64,000 nt of DNA from Diogma glabrata (taxonomy: Eukaryota > Arthropoda > Insecta > Diptera > Cylindrotomidae), in contig OY856187.1 in NCBI GenBank assembly GCA_963693315.1, positions 381,723,460-381,787,459 of the forward strand, in the 5' to 3' direction. Under the pieces are notes generated by a model that was given only the letters and a program-made list of their open reading frames with translations, did not search any database and was not told where the DNA came from. Both the position numbers and the translations under genes were made by a program. Positions within the stretch are counted from its first letter, which is position 1. The number at the start of each line of letters is the position of its first letter. Shown here piece by piece: positions 32,690 to 45,254 of the stretch.

Positions 32690-33470
32690 TTCTCTATCTA
32701 AATATCCAAAAAAGGTGTATGTCTGAGGGTGGTTGTTTTCCTGATAAAAACGCATGAGATCTTAAAGAATCTTTGGTACATGATCAAGGTTAACTCGAAA
32801 ATGAAAGATCTAGATTTATTCCGCAATTGGACAAAATAGCAGAGGGTTCCCAGAACACCTTTATGTTTGAATCTTCAATTACATCTAATCCTGATTTTCA
32901 ATCTAATTGAGATTTGGTTTTAGTACTGTTTCCAATAAGGTTTTAGTACTGTTTCCAATAATTATGCACCCAACCGAAATTCCGGTTTTTCACTTCCGTT
33001 TTTGCATTTTTTTTCTGTGTCCACACTATAGCATAAAATAATGAAGTGATTATGATGAAACATATAAAAATGGTTTCAATTAGTGTGAGAAGATAATAAT
33101 TAACTTTTGGAACACATTGCATTGATCAAAGTGGTAGAGGGTACAACCATACAGCTGCTGACTTTTCACACTTTGTTTTTAAAGTTTGTTAGGAGCAAAC
33201 AAACATCGTTCATTCAATCAATTTTGATGGCACTGTGACAAAAGATGGAGATTTAAGTGACAAAGAACCGATTAGTTGTTGAATGATATTGGGATAAGTG
33301 GTGGGGGGCCTCTCGAACACCTGTTTATTTGAAACTTCAATAACATCAGTTCTTGATGATTGAGTTTGATTAAGCTTGGTAATTATGCTTAAAGTATAAT
33401 TTGTACCAGTTCTGCATTCCCACTTCCGGTTTGTCTCTTCCGGTAATTTTTTTTACTTTTGTTATTCGTA
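32690..33470 (+). repeat. Dispersed repeat family T, solitary copy
   Basis: It shares ordered landmarks with the 45.2-47.9 kb array: TTTTGTTTTGGACCATYCTC, AATAATGAAGTGATTATGAT, GATCAAAGTGGTRGRGGGT, TTTTCACACTTTG, AAGTTTGTTRGGAGCA and CTTCCGGTTTGTC. Non-coding. A further short copy is at 53050-53290. Confidence 0.75.
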
Positions 33471-33625
33471 CAACGCAGCATTTATGTCTGTCTTTAATGT
33501 TTTACTTTGGTCTGAAAGACCTAAGTATTACATTCATGAGCTAAAAGAAAAATTCTTACCACCACTTTTTTGGCATTTCTTGACGTTTTAGGACCTACTG
33601 ATTCTAAAAAAGCAAAAAAAAAATG

Positions 33626-33654
33626 TTTGTCTGTCTGTCGGCCGGCCGGCCGGC
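33626..33654. repeat. (TGTC)n/(GGCC)n compound simple repeat
   Basis: TGTCTGTCTGTC leads straight into four GGCC units. Such a CpG-rich block is conspicuous in AT-rich surroundings. Confidence 0.85.
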
Positions 33655-33925
33655 CGTCACAGCCTACGAAATCTAGAAAACCGTTGGATGGATTTCAAAA
33701 TTTTTCTAAAAATAGGTTTACTCAATAGGAAGAGTAGAAAGGACGATGTGTTCGATAACTGTACCGGAAGTGTGTCAAAAAAAGTCTTCAAGTGTGTCAA
33801 AACAAGGAAATATGCATATTTTTTGCTTAAAAAACTTTCATTTTAAGTGATTACGAATAGGAACATTGAATTTGGAGGAATCTTGATGGTAGGGATTGGT
33901 ATGTGAGATCAAAATAAAAATGATT

Positions 33926-34330
33926 GCATTATAAGTTTGTCAAAAAAATGTTGTCAAGTGTGTCAAAAGAAAGATTTTTATTTATTTTTTTACCCAATTT
34001 TTTGGAAAAATATAAAATTAATTATTTGTTGACATGAAATTTTATTTTATTATCATTGAGAATTATGACATTATAAGTTTGTCAAAAAAATGTTTTCAAG
34101 TGTGTAAAAAGAAAGATTTTTACTTAGTTTTTTACCCAATTTTTGAAAAAAAATAAAATTAATTATTTGTTTGAAATGAAATTTTATTATTATTATAGAG
34201 AATTATGGCATTATAAGTTTGTCAAAAAAATAGTGTCAAGTGTGTCAAAAAATGATTTCATTTATTTTTTTAGCCAATTTTTGTAAAAAAAAATGTAGCT
34301 GTTTTTATGACGTACATGTAATTGAAAATG
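33926..34330 (+). repeat. Tandem repeat, three units of ~141 bp
   Basis: CATTATAAGTTTGTCAAAAA recurs at about 33926, 34069 and 34209. Each copy is followed by TCAAGTGTGT, AAAGATTTTTA, TTACCCAATTTTT and AAAATTAATTATTTG. A more diverged unit precedes at about 33775-33925. Confidence 0.85.
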
Positions 34331-34610
34331 AAATTGGACATGGAAATTTTTGAATTTGTTATAGCTTTTGAAATATTTTTGGAATTTTGAAAAAAGTTTG
34401 TATTTTTGATTTTGTAATAATTTTTGCAATATTTTTAGAATTTTGGAAAAAGTTTTAATTTTTAAGAATTTTTGGAATATTATTGGAATTTAGAAAAAGA
34501 TTAAATATTTGATTTTATTCGAATTTTGGGAATATTATTTGAACTTTAAAAAAAGTTTGATTTTATTTAATTTTTATAATATTTTTGGAATTTTGAAGAA
34601 TATTTTATTC
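34331..34610 (+). repeat. Minisatellite, ~55-60 bp units
   Basis: TTTTGGAATATTWTTGGAAT and TTTGAAAAAAGTTTgATTTT-like phrases alternate about five times. Units are AT-only and diverged. Similar sequence occurs near 10970. Confidence 0.7.
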
Positions 34611-34640
34611 CCAGAACTGTGGTGAGATTAGCCTATGCCT

Positions 34641-36190
34641 ACTTATTAGTCAAATGGTGTAAACAGGTAAATAGACGGGATATCACCTTGTCATTAATAA
34701 TAGTCTTGGATAACTACAATCCACAAAGGTGCAAAAATCGTCGTCAATGATGAAACCAAAATTTATTATTAGAACTTCCAAAATTTATGGGACTGTAACA
34801 GCTTTTATCATTAAATCAAATTACGTTTAATGATCATAACATAACAGCTTTTAATAAATTTGTATAATGCATTTTGTTTTTAAAAAGTTTTTTGAAACTT
34901 TACATCAAAACGTCAGTTAACCTTCAGCATTTAGATGTTGTTATTATAATTCAAAAAGTCAAATCTATTTCCAAAAGCTTATTAGTCAAACTACACTGAA
35001 CAGCTTTTGAGCTAAATTTAAATAAAACGAATTAATTTGATTATTAATATTGTTGTGGAATAAACTGGCAGCTATCAGATTTGATTATGTCTAATAACTT
35101 AATTCAAACATTTAAAATTCTTCTAAAGCTTTTACTAACTCCCACTCGATTGATGACACTGAAGTAATTTTTAGATGATGGAAAAAGAACAAAGGTCTGG
35201 TATAAATAAACTGAATTGAACATCTGTGTTTATCTAGATTGTGTCGCGTCTCTTGAATGTATTAGTCAAAACATAAAGATATGTTGGGATATGGAAAACA
35301 TCGAATGATAACATTTGTTCATGTTTGTCCACAAGCTTGGTAGATAACAAAATAATATTTAATTAATAATTTTTTGAAATCCATAATTGATATCATCAGA
35401 TCACGATTCAAAAAGTTTTATAAATAATTTTAAATAAAAAAATAAATTAAATTTCAATTAGGATTTATTAACATTTACATCAAGTTTTGTTTATATTATG
35501 AAACTTAATCAACTTATTTTTACTATTATTTTTATTGTTTACGAAATCAGATATGTTTGGTTTTAAATTGAAGGCAATTTGTTAACATTTAAATGGATGG
35601 AGCTTATGATAGAATTCGTGTGATGACAGGAGTTCATTAGCTAGAAAGTATATTTATTCCGAAAATTATTTTATTAAGGTCAGGCATGTCTAAATATTTT
35701 ATGAAGTTATTAGTACATATCATCAGTTAATCATATAGTAATCAACTTAACGTAAATGAGCTTTGACATTAGTATTTGAACTTGTATGAATAAAAGTTGT
35801 AATTCTATTTTTAGTGTCGTAATGCTCTGAGTAGGACAGAAGGATATTCTCTCGTCGGTTTTAAGGAAGAAGGAGAAAGCTAATCGATCGGATTGGATTA
35901 AAATCATCAGAAACCGAAATCTGTTAAAAACAATGAGCCTCGATTAATTGTGTGTCAATACCACGAGCATGTAGCTCCCAAACGAAGAGTGTACGAATAT
36001 TTCTCTTAATTTTTGTATATAAAATTTACAAATCAATCCAAAACCTTAAGCATGCCACTAGTTCATCCCAACCAGATCGTTCACCACCACTTTCTGTTTC
36101 AATCCACTATTTCATTACTCTAAAATAAAATCAAGCCTTCTTGTTTCATTGAGATTTGTGTACAAAAGGAATATAACAGCTCATAACCGA
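34641..36190. other. No recognisable gene
   Basis: Very AT-rich. 34612-34640 repeats a phrase (CAGAACTGTGGTGAGATTAG) that also occurs at 48093 beyond the family T array. No ORF above 60 residues has a recognisable domain. Confidence 0.5.
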
Positions 36191-38476
36191 GATTTTATAT
36201 TCTATGAAAATGCTTTTATTATACCTTGTAAGACTAAGATGTAAAACTGAAATTTTTTTATCTGAGGTACACACTAGGGTGGCCCTTAAAAACAAAAATT
36301 TTTATTTTTTGTACGGCACCCTCCCATTTCATGTGAATATCCATAAAAATATTATTTGTAAAATCTGATATCAATCGGTCAATTCTAAGACGTGCCTCCG
36401 GCCACTTAAAGTTGAGAAATTTTGCTCTGGACCTTAAAAAAAACCTTTTTATTTTTTGTGCGACACCCTCTCATTTCGTGTCAATACGCATAAAAAAATT
36501 ATGTGTAAAAATTGAAATCAATCGTTCAACTCTAAGAGGTGCCCCGGCCACTTAAAGTTGAGAGGTTTGGTTGTGGCCATAACAAAGAAAAATTTAAATT
36601 TTTGGTACGACACCCTACCATTTCATGTCAATACCCGTAAAAATATTATTTGCAAAATTTGATATCAATCGGTTAATTCTAAGACGTGCTTGTGCGACAC
36701 CCTCTCTTTTCGTGTCAATACCCATAAAAAAATTATGTGTAAAAATTGAAATCAATCGTTCAACTCTAAGAGGTGTTTCCGGCCACTTAGAGTTGAGAGG
36801 TTTTGTTGTGGCCATTATAAAGAAAAATTTAATATTTTTGTACGACACCCTCCCATTTGGTGTCAATACCCATAAAAATATTAGTTGCAAAATTTGAAAT
36901 CAATCGTTCAACTCTAAAGGGTGACCCCGGCCATTTAAAGTTGCAGGTTTTGTTGTGACCATTACAAAGGAAAATTTCAAATTTTGCATATAACATTTTT
37001 AAGGGTATTCACACGAAATGGGAGGGTGTCGTACAAAAAATTTAATTTTTCTTTGTATTGGCCAGAACAAAACCTTTCAAGTTTAAGTGGTCAGGGGCAC
37101 GCTTTAAAGTTGAACGATTGATTTCAAATTTTACACATAATTTTTTTATGGGTATTGACACGAAATGGGAGGGCGTCGCACAAAAATAAATTTTTTTTTT
37201 AAGGTACAGAACAAAACTTATCAACTTTAAGTGGCCGGAGGCACGTCTTAGAATTGACCGATTGATTTAAAATTTTGAAAAAAATATTTTTACGGGTAGT
37301 GACATGAAATGAGAGGGTGTCGTACAAAAAATTTAAATTTTTTTTGTAATGGCCAGAACAAAACCCCAACTTTAAGTGGGGGAGGGGAGTACGCCTTAAA
37401 GTTGATCGATTGATTTCAAATTTTGCAAATAACATTTTTAAGGATATTCACACGAAATGGGAGGGTGTCGCACCAATAATTAAAAATGTTTATTTCAAGG
37501 TCCAGAACAAAATTTCTCAACCGTAAGTGGCCGGAGGCACGTCTTAGAATTGACCGATTAATTTCAAATTTTGCAAATAATATTTTTACGGGTATTGACA
37601 TGAAATGGTAGGGTGTCGTACAAAAATTTAAATTTTTCTTTATATTGGCAACAACAAAACCTCTCAACCTTAAGTGGCCGGGGGCACCCCTTAGAGTTGA
37701 CCGATTGATTTCAAATTTTACACCTCATATTTTTATGGGTATTGACACCAAATGGGAGGGTGTCGTACAAAAAATTTATATTTTTTTTTGTTATGGCCAC
37801 AACAAAACCTCTCAACTTTAAGTGGCCGGGGGCACCCCTTAGAGTTGACCGATTGATTTCAAATTTTGCAACTAATATTTTTATGGGTATTGACACCAAA
37901 TGGGAGGGTGTCGTACAAAAAAATTAAATTTTTCTTTGTAATGGCCACAACAAAACCTTCAACTTTAAGTGGCCGGGGGCACCCTTAAAATTGAACGATT
38001 GATTTCAAATTTTGCAAATAATATTATTATGGGTATTGACACCAAATGGGACGGTGTCGTACAAAAAATTTAAATATTTCTTTATAATGGCCAGAACAAA
38101 ACCTCTCAACTTTAAGTGGCCGGAGGCACCCATTGGAGTTGAACGAGTGATTTCAATTTTTACAAATAATTTTTTTATGGGTATTGACACGAAATTAGAG
38201 GGTGTCGCACAAAAAATAAAAAAGTTTTTTTTAAGATCCAGAACAAAATTTCTCAACTTTAAGTGGCGGAGGCACGTCTTAGAACAGACCGATTGATATC
38301 AGATTTTGTAAATAATATTTTTATGGGTATTCAAATGAAATGGGAGGGTGCCGTACAAAAAATAAAAATTTTTGTTTTTAAGGGCCACCCTAGTGTGCAC
38401 CTCAGATAAAAGAATTTTAGTTTTACATCTTAGTCTTACAATGTATAATAAAAGCATTTTCATAGAATATAAAATC
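36191..38476. repeat. 2.3-kb palindromic element built of inverted ~150-bp tandem units
   Basis: The outer arms match almost perfectly. The left starts GATTTTATATTCTATGAAAA and reads through CACACTAGGGTGGCCCTTAA. The right ends with the reverse complement of both. Inside are about 15 copies of a ~90-160-bp unit containing GTACGACACCCTCCCATTT, GTCAATACCCATAAAAATA, AATCGGTCAACTCTAAG and GGCCACTTAAAGTTGAGA. Five run forward (36309-36840) and ten reversed (37025-38347), with the switch near 36990. Small ORFs within it are by-products. No transposase is encoded. Confidence 0.9.
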
Positions 38477-38938
38477 GGGGTGCCGCAAACTGTATAATGA
38501 AAAAAAAAATTCTAGTGTAATCTAAGGGCCACCCTAGACTGCACACCCTTAAAAATCTATAGACCAAATACAAATTCTTTCTTACTGATTCTGCTCCATT
38601 TGCAGGTAAGAGCCCGGGCGATCATTCTGAGTTTTAGTCTAGAAAGTAGAGCAAAAGTTAAGATAATCAAGTTTTACAATCGAGCGAGACTTGCCAGTAA
38701 GTCGAAGCGAGTTAGTTGTCGATGTTTAAGTATTTAAGCAAGAAATCAAAAACACGGAAACGATGGACATGTACCCAAATGTCTTCTCTTCTGACATTTT
38801 AGAAAGAAATTATCGAAATAAGAGGATTGCAATCTAGTAGGACAGAAAAGCTAGCGTTTATGCACCGCGCACATATTCCATTCCATCCTGAATTTCCTAA
38901 ACGCAGTAAGTTTGCGGGGGTCTTCCAACGAGTATTCA
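38477..38938. other. Flank of the palindrome with a third terminal-like motif
   Basis: AGGGCCACCCTAG at about 38525 repeats the end motif of the adjacent palindrome in the same orientation as its right end. It is followed by AGACTGCACACCCTTAAAAA. Otherwise no gene is visible. Confidence 0.5.
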
Positions 38939-38939
38939 C

Positions 38940-39375
38940 CAAGGAGTAGAAAATTGAGGTGCAATCGATCTTTTATGTTCGCAGCAATTTAATGTCTGTA
39001 CAATCAGCTTCCATTTATCTCGTTCCTTGACTAGTTGACCCCAGCTACGACATCCTATGTCCCGAAGGTTTTGGATGATGTCATCACGCCAGTGTTGTCC
39101 TCTTTGACGAACACCAGCTGATTGTTTTTGGGACACAATTTTCTTTGCATTCTATCTAATGGGGTCCTTTCTATATGACCACACCATCTAATTCGGTTGG
39201 AGTTAATGAATCCGATAGCCAAGAAGCTGTCTGAGTTCATGATTCATTCGGATTCTATACTGAATTTCAGCAAATTCACATAGACCATAAATTGTTTGTA
39301 TGACCTTCCACTCAAACGTTGATAGAATTCTACAATCGAAGTAAGTTAGTGTCCAGTTTTGACTACTACAATTTC
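38940..39375 (-). pseudogene. LINE (RTE-like) RT C-terminal fragment
   Basis: In several frames on the minus strand: ILSTFEWKVIQTIYGLCEFA, YRIRMNHELRQLLG, NRIRWCGHIERTPLDRMQRK, then GVRQRGQHWRDDIIQNLRDI and WGQLVKERDKWKLIVQTLN. This GRP-like, RWxDD-like block with the terminal DRxxWRxIV motif is the conserved end of RTE/endonuclease-RT LINEs. It lacks the RT core. It could derive from the same family as 15668-16990 but there is no overlap to compare. Confidence 0.85.
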
Positions 39376-39879
39376 CCACCATAAATTAATCTAATCATAA
39401 TTTAATGTAGATACCTCCTTCTTTCAAGCTCTAACTCAGTTATTGACCAACAAAAGCCTACATCAAACAGATTGCTTTCAATCCATCCATTAGTTGACTA
39501 AATTATTTTTGGAAGTGACGTAGTTTCAAGCCCTGATCACATTAACTTAAATTGAAGTTTCATTCCATACTCATCCTTTTACTATAGAACCAAAGTGTAG
39601 CTTTTAAAAACTCCTAAAACACTAGCTGGAGGACAGTTGGATTCTTTTTCAAAGCACAAAGCAGGGCTTCACTGCTCATGACAACAAACAACACATTATT
39701 GGTGACATTATGCTTTAATTTAACTCATGAAAGCAAAACTGACCAAATTTGAGTAATATTCACTATTTCGGTAATACGATAGCAAATAAGACTTGATTTT
39801 GTAACGAGTAATTGTTTCCTAGTATTAAAATCTTAGAGGTTAAATAGTCTAGACGAATGACATTACACAGATGCATCAG
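39376..39879. other. No recognisable gene
   Basis: AT-rich, only short ORFs without known domains. Confidence 0.5.
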
Positions 39880-42518
39880 TATAGATGAAAAACGTGTTCT
39901 AGACAGAGTTGTGAAAACTTGACCATTTTTGATTTTCCTGAAACTTGGCATATAAGTAGTATGGACAAAATAAAAAATAAATCTTATTTTAAAATTTTTT
40001 TAAAGTGCTTAGTTTGAGCATAGGGGTCACCCCAACATGCATGAAAAATGAAAATTCTGCCAATCCGATGTAACTTTGAAATTACATTGCTCAAGAACGG
40101 CTATACCGATTTCAACAAACTTTTTTTTGTTTGATAGATGATTAATTAGTAGTTTGAAAAAAAATTAATTTATTGTTTTTATAATCGAACTTCAGTGGTT
40201 AAAATTTTTTGATTATAAAAATTGTTTGAAAAAATAATGAACAATATTAGAATTTTAGAATGACTAAAACTCTTTAAAATTAAATATCTCAAGAACAAGA
40301 ATTTATCCTCTTTTTAAATTTGATATATTTTAGAATAAGTTTAGAACTATTTTCAGAAAAAAAATTAATTAAATTCCAATTGATCTTTGACCCTAGCGCC
40401 ATCTTTAAAAAAGTTTTTTCAATATTTTTATTTAAAAATTAATTATAAAAACAATTAATTAATTTTTTTTCAAACGATTACCTAATCATATATCAAACAA
40501 AAAAAAGTTTGATGAAATCGGTATAGCCGCTCTTGAGCAATTTAATTTCAAAGTTACATCGGATTGGCAGAATTTTCATTTTTCATGCATGTTGGGGTGC
40601 CCCCAATGAGCAATTCCACGTCACCGCAACATCGATGTTCATGACCCTCTCTGATTTCGATAAAATTTCATATACAGATAGCCAATGAAAAAATAAAAAT
40701 ATTATTTCTTTCAAAAAATTAAATTTCGCTCTAGGGGTGACAGGGTGGCGTCAAAGTTTTAGGGGTTTGCGAAACATGTGTATCTTTGAATATCGATTGC
40801 TAACGATTGACTGAACCGATTTAAGTCATTTATAGCTCATTGGAAAGGTCAATGATAGGACTTATAAAAAAAATTACTTAACATTTTTTAATAATTTTGT
40901 AAAAGTGTGTTAAATTTAAAAAAAATATTCAAAGATGGCGCTGTTGGGGGTCACCCTCACTTTTACCACATTTTTTTGCCAGAAAAAAAAATATTTAATT
41001 AGTTCGTAATCTAAAACGAAAGTTTCTCAAGTACATAATTTCTCGTTTTAAAAATAAAATTCTTACAAAATTTTAATTTTCGTTTTTTCCATTTTTTGTT
41101 TTTTAAAAATTGCATTTTATTTAACTAAAACCGCCTGAATTCTTGTTTTATAGAAATTTAATTATTTTGAGGATACAAGTTAAGTATTTGAGGGTGTGGA
41201 TGCTTTTTACATAATGCACTTTTTCTCCCATTTCTACCTGTCCGAAATTAATTATAAATGAATAAACCTGAAATATATTAAAACTGATGCTGAGAAGTAA
41301 ATAGTGAGAAAAATTATGTGAAATAAAATGCATGTTGTATAGAATTCATATAATAATTAACTTTTTATTTTTATTCTAAGTTGTGTAATAAAAACAATAT
41401 ACATTTATTAATAATATAAAATAATATAAAAGAAATTAAAAATATAAAATAAATTTACATTGCATATTAACGGCTTATCTGAAAAAATCCTAGTTTTAGC
41501 TGAATTAGAATATATTTTTGTGAGCAATGTTTTTCATTTTTGGGTATGAACGCATGAAATGATTGTGTACCTTTTATAGTTACAGCCTCTCTGTATTTTG
41601 CTTCTAGCCGTGACTTCGTTTCTATATAATAATTTTTACTGGTTGATTTTGTTGTCCATTCATAAAAATTCATAGGGGTTTGAATAATATTCAGGTACAT
41701 TCATTTATAATTAATTTCGGACAGGTAGAAATGGGAGAAAAAGTGGTTTATGTGAAAAACATCCACACCCTCAAATACTTAACTTGTATCCTAAAAATAA
41801 TTAATTTTCTATAAAACAAGAATTCAGGCGGTTTTAGTTAAATAAAATGCATTTTTTAAAAAACAAAAATGGAAAAAACGGAAATTAAAATTTTGTAAGA
41901 ATTTTATTTTTAAAACGAGAAATTATGTTCTTGAGAAACTTTCGTTTTAGATTACGAACTAATTAAATATTTTTTTTCTGTCAAAAAAATGTGGTAAAAG
42001 TGAGGGTACCCCCTACAGCGCCATCTTTGAAAATTTTTTTTAAGTTTAACACACTTTTACAAAATTATTAAAAAATGTTAAGTAATTTTTTTTATAAGTA
42101 AGTCCTATCAATTACCTTTCCAATGAGCTATAAATGACTTAAATCGGTTTAGTCAATCGTTTGCAATCGATATTTAAAGATACACATGTTTCGCAAACCC
42201 CTAAAACTTTGCCGCCACCCCGTGTCATCCCTAGAGTGAAATTTAATTTTTTGAAAGAAATAGTATTTTATTTTTTAATTGGCTATCTGTATATGAAATT
42301 TTATCGAAATCAGAGGGGGTCAGGTCACATGCTAGAACAAATGCTGTTGCGATGACGTGGAATTCCAATGCTCAAACTGTGTACTTTAAAAAAATTTTAA
42401 AATAAGTTGTATTTTTATTTTGTCCATACTACTTATATGCCAAGTTTCAGGAAAATCAAAAATGGTCAAGTTCAATTTTCGACTTTTTCACCTGCGTAGA
42501 TCACGTTTTTCATCTATA
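39880..42518. repeat. 2.6-kb foldback element (outer palindrome)
   Basis: The left arm (39880-41263) and right arm (41698-42518) are inverted copies, apart from the 586-bp insertion in the left arm. Landmarks are TATAGATGAAAAACGTG, CTTGACCATTTTTGATTTTC, GGCATATAAGTAGTATGGAC, CAGTTTGAGCATTGGAATTC, GATGGCGCTGT and CGAAATTAATTATAAATGAA. A 435-bp spacer separates the arms and carries only an unsupported 77-residue ORF. With the insertion removed the arms are about 800 bases each. This is the structure of foldback/giant MITE elements; no transposase is present. Confidence 0.88.
40021..40606. mobile_element. 586-bp palindromic element nested in the left arm, 6-bp target duplication
   Basis: The ends are TAGGGGTCACCCCAACATGC and the reverse complement of TGGGGGCACCCCAACATGC, and the palindromy continues inward. 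It is flanked on both sides by TGAGCA (40015-40020 and 40607-40612). The right arm of the outer palindrome carries the same locus without the element (GTTTGAGCATTGGAATTCC), so an empty site is visible within the window. Confidence 0.8.
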
Positions 42519-44487
42519 GCTAAAAAACAAACGAATAGGTAGATCGGATGTTAGCTAAATAGAGGTTAAAATTGAAAGTAAATTAGCATGTTGTTTCTCA
42601 ATGGTCATGCTTTGTAAGAGAAATAGAAAATCAGCTAAACAAAAATGCAAGAAAAGATGCATGTATTCTTTCTTGGGTATATTATGTACTTTCAACGTAC
42701 CGGCTCGTTACTTCAAATATGCTTAGCTGACTGTTAATGTAAGCTGTGTGGCTATGAATGTATAAAACTAAATGGAGAGAATTTTATAGTTGATTTTATA
42801 GTATCAAAACCAATAGATTTAAGGATTCCTGGGTATTACGTGCTTGGTACAAGAGCTTTATAAACAATTATTCAATCCAAGTGTCGCTACCGACTGAATT
42901 GTACAAGAAATAGAATAAAATATTATAGCTAAACCCTCTTTTGTAGCGAAAAACTGAATTCAACACATAAATTCTATCTCAAAATCAAGCTTAAAAGCCA
43001 GTCTTGTTTCAAAAGGTTGGGATGTTTAGCTAGTTGGCATTTAAGCTTCAAAGTTTCAATTTTAAGATCGCATATTGTAATGTGTAACGTTAAACACGGT
43101 GTCGGTGACACTATTAGATGTTTAAGTCGATAAACAAGGATTAAATTATGGTCTAGACGATTGTGATAAACCTTGACAGCTTATCAACATATCATCTAAC
43201 GCATTAATCGAACGAGAGTACCAAGTTCGTATTAAAACTTTGGGAGAAAATGCTTAAAATTAAAATTAAAATATAATGTTGGTGATTTCCCCACATATAC
43301 GTAAAAACTATAAAACCTGCAAGCAATCTTAGGCACAAAATTACGTAGCATAAAGTCTCATGAGAGACCATACACCTTCTTTAAGATCCAAGCAGGTTTT
43401 TGTTGTTTTTTTTCTGAGGCTTTGCTCTAGTTGTGTAACTTAAAACATATTTTTATTTGTCGTTTTTGAATAATCATTCTCTATTGGTTCAAGTTTAGCT
43501 GGCTCGCCAAGACACTGTACAGGTCCTAAATTGGTTTAAATTTTTTGAAAAATTTTATCCTAAATCCTATAGCTAGAAACCATAATTTTCAGTTTTAATT
43601 TACAAACCAAATAATCAAATCTTTTTTTAAAAGCGTTAATGAATGAAAAAGCTTTTATATAAAATTTGAAATTTAGCGAATTAAATTATATTTAAATGTC
43701 GTTGTGGGCTACATACAAATATGTCAAATTTCGTTTTATGATTTTAAATGCCAGATTTTATAATTAAAACTGATTTGAATATTTGCAAAATTTTTTGACT
43801 AACTATATGCGTCACGATTTATTGCTTATGTTCAAAGAATATTATATTCAAATGACAAAAAAACGATTTTGCAAATATGTCATTCATATGTGAAAAATAC
43901 GCTTTGCTCAATTCTCTACAAATTTAGCCGATGCAAATGAAGCTTATCAGCACCGGTGAAACTGGAGGAACAGATTTCACAAGGAGTTGACTTAAATGAA
44001 CTTAACTCTAACTCAACTAAAACTAGGTTTAAGCGTCACAGAAAGCATAAATTTAATAAGAAATTTTAGATCGAATAAAAAACCGGATATGGTATTTCTA
44101 TTAAGTATTGTACTGGTTTGCACAAAATATGCAACTATTTGTAATTGAAAAAAAATCAAATCAAGCTCTTTCTAATCAAAATCTCATTATAATTTATCAC
44201 CTTACCGATTGGCCTCATGCAACAGATTACTTTTAACTTTTATGAAAATTATAATTTGGAGCACAGAACAACTGCATTAATTTAACACTTGAGCAATTTT
44301 GCAAGCAACACAAATTAATGATATGTTTACACACAAAAATTAAAATCAATATTTTAACAAATTCGTTATCGTATGGAGATCTTTTAATGAAATAAGATTA
44401 ATAGTTTTGTTGTTTTGGAAGTTTTTTCAACCTTTAAAGTTTTAATTTGATTCAAATCTAAAAGACATCTACAAAACACAATATATC
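42519..44487. other. No recognisable gene
   Basis: Nearly 2 kb of AT-rich sequence without ORFs over 60 residues and without repeats that I could match elsewhere in the window. Confidence 0.5.
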
Positions 44488-44702
44488 CGCGTAACCCATT
44501 CCCTGCTGTTTATATACGAGTTAACATGACTAATTCCATACCATACTGGCAATATCAGTGAGATATCAATGGTGTTATCTTAGTGGTGCTGGCGAATGAA
44601 CTCTATTCAGTCACCGACATCACCTTTGATCTTAGCTATTGAATATTCTTTGATGATGCAACACTATTAACTACTCGAAGAAACGAGCATTCATATAACG
44701 GC
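44488..44702 (+). repeat. Dispersed repeat, copy 2 (partner 1634-1852)
   Basis: Same order of blocks as copy 1 (GAGTTAACATGA, GCGAATGAACT, TTCAGTCACCGAC, GATCTTAGCT, AAACGAGCATTCATATAACG). Orientation is the same. Confidence 0.6.
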
Positions 44703-44854
44703 AACGTTTTAAAAAAATTTGCTTTTTAGTCTTTTTTTGCACACTTTTATTTACCTTGAGATTTGACAATTGTGTTGGATTGAATTTTTTTATCCATTTT
44801 TCAGCTACTTTACATTATGGAATTAGTCTCAAATTTATAAAACAATAAATTTAG

Positions 44855-45060
44855 TAAATTAGTTGTCATATAACATCACTCCGATGGAAAATCTTTCATC
44901 ATAAATATAAGAACTGAATCTAAAAAATTATGGTGCAAATTATGAAATGTTTTGCAATCTATACAATTTTCGACCGATCTAGTATTCTTATACTTCGCTA
45001 GAAATGTAGACTAATTTTTGGTTTATTAGCAAGCGTTAACATTTTTGGTAGTTTATCTAG
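44855..45060 (+). repeat. Left boundary repeats of the family T array (A and D blocks)
   Basis: Block A (44855-44924, around CACTCCGATGGAAAATCTTT) reappears inverted at 48139-48208. Block D (44984-45060, TTCTTATACTTCGCTAGAAA and on) reappears in direct orientation at 48278-48354 with two differences. Sequence just beyond D (45055-45190) has another copy at 51845-51985. Confidence 0.75.
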
Positions 45061-45254
45061 TCAGCTAGCCCCGATGAGAATAATGATGAAACTTTTATAA
45101 AGTTTAAAATTTTCTTATTGGTTCGAAACGAAATCGGTCAAAAATTGTATGAATTGCAAAAAATTTCAAAATTTGCTCCATAATTTTTACTTCACCACAA
45201 TTTTAAATTGTGTAAAGTAATGCAATCTATCGTGAAAAAAAAAATCTTACATAC

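Noticed and set aside
36615..38296. Several 60-94 residue ORFs with similar sequences on both strands
   Set aside because: They come from the inverted ~150-bp repeat units; similarity reflects the DNA repeat and not a protein family.
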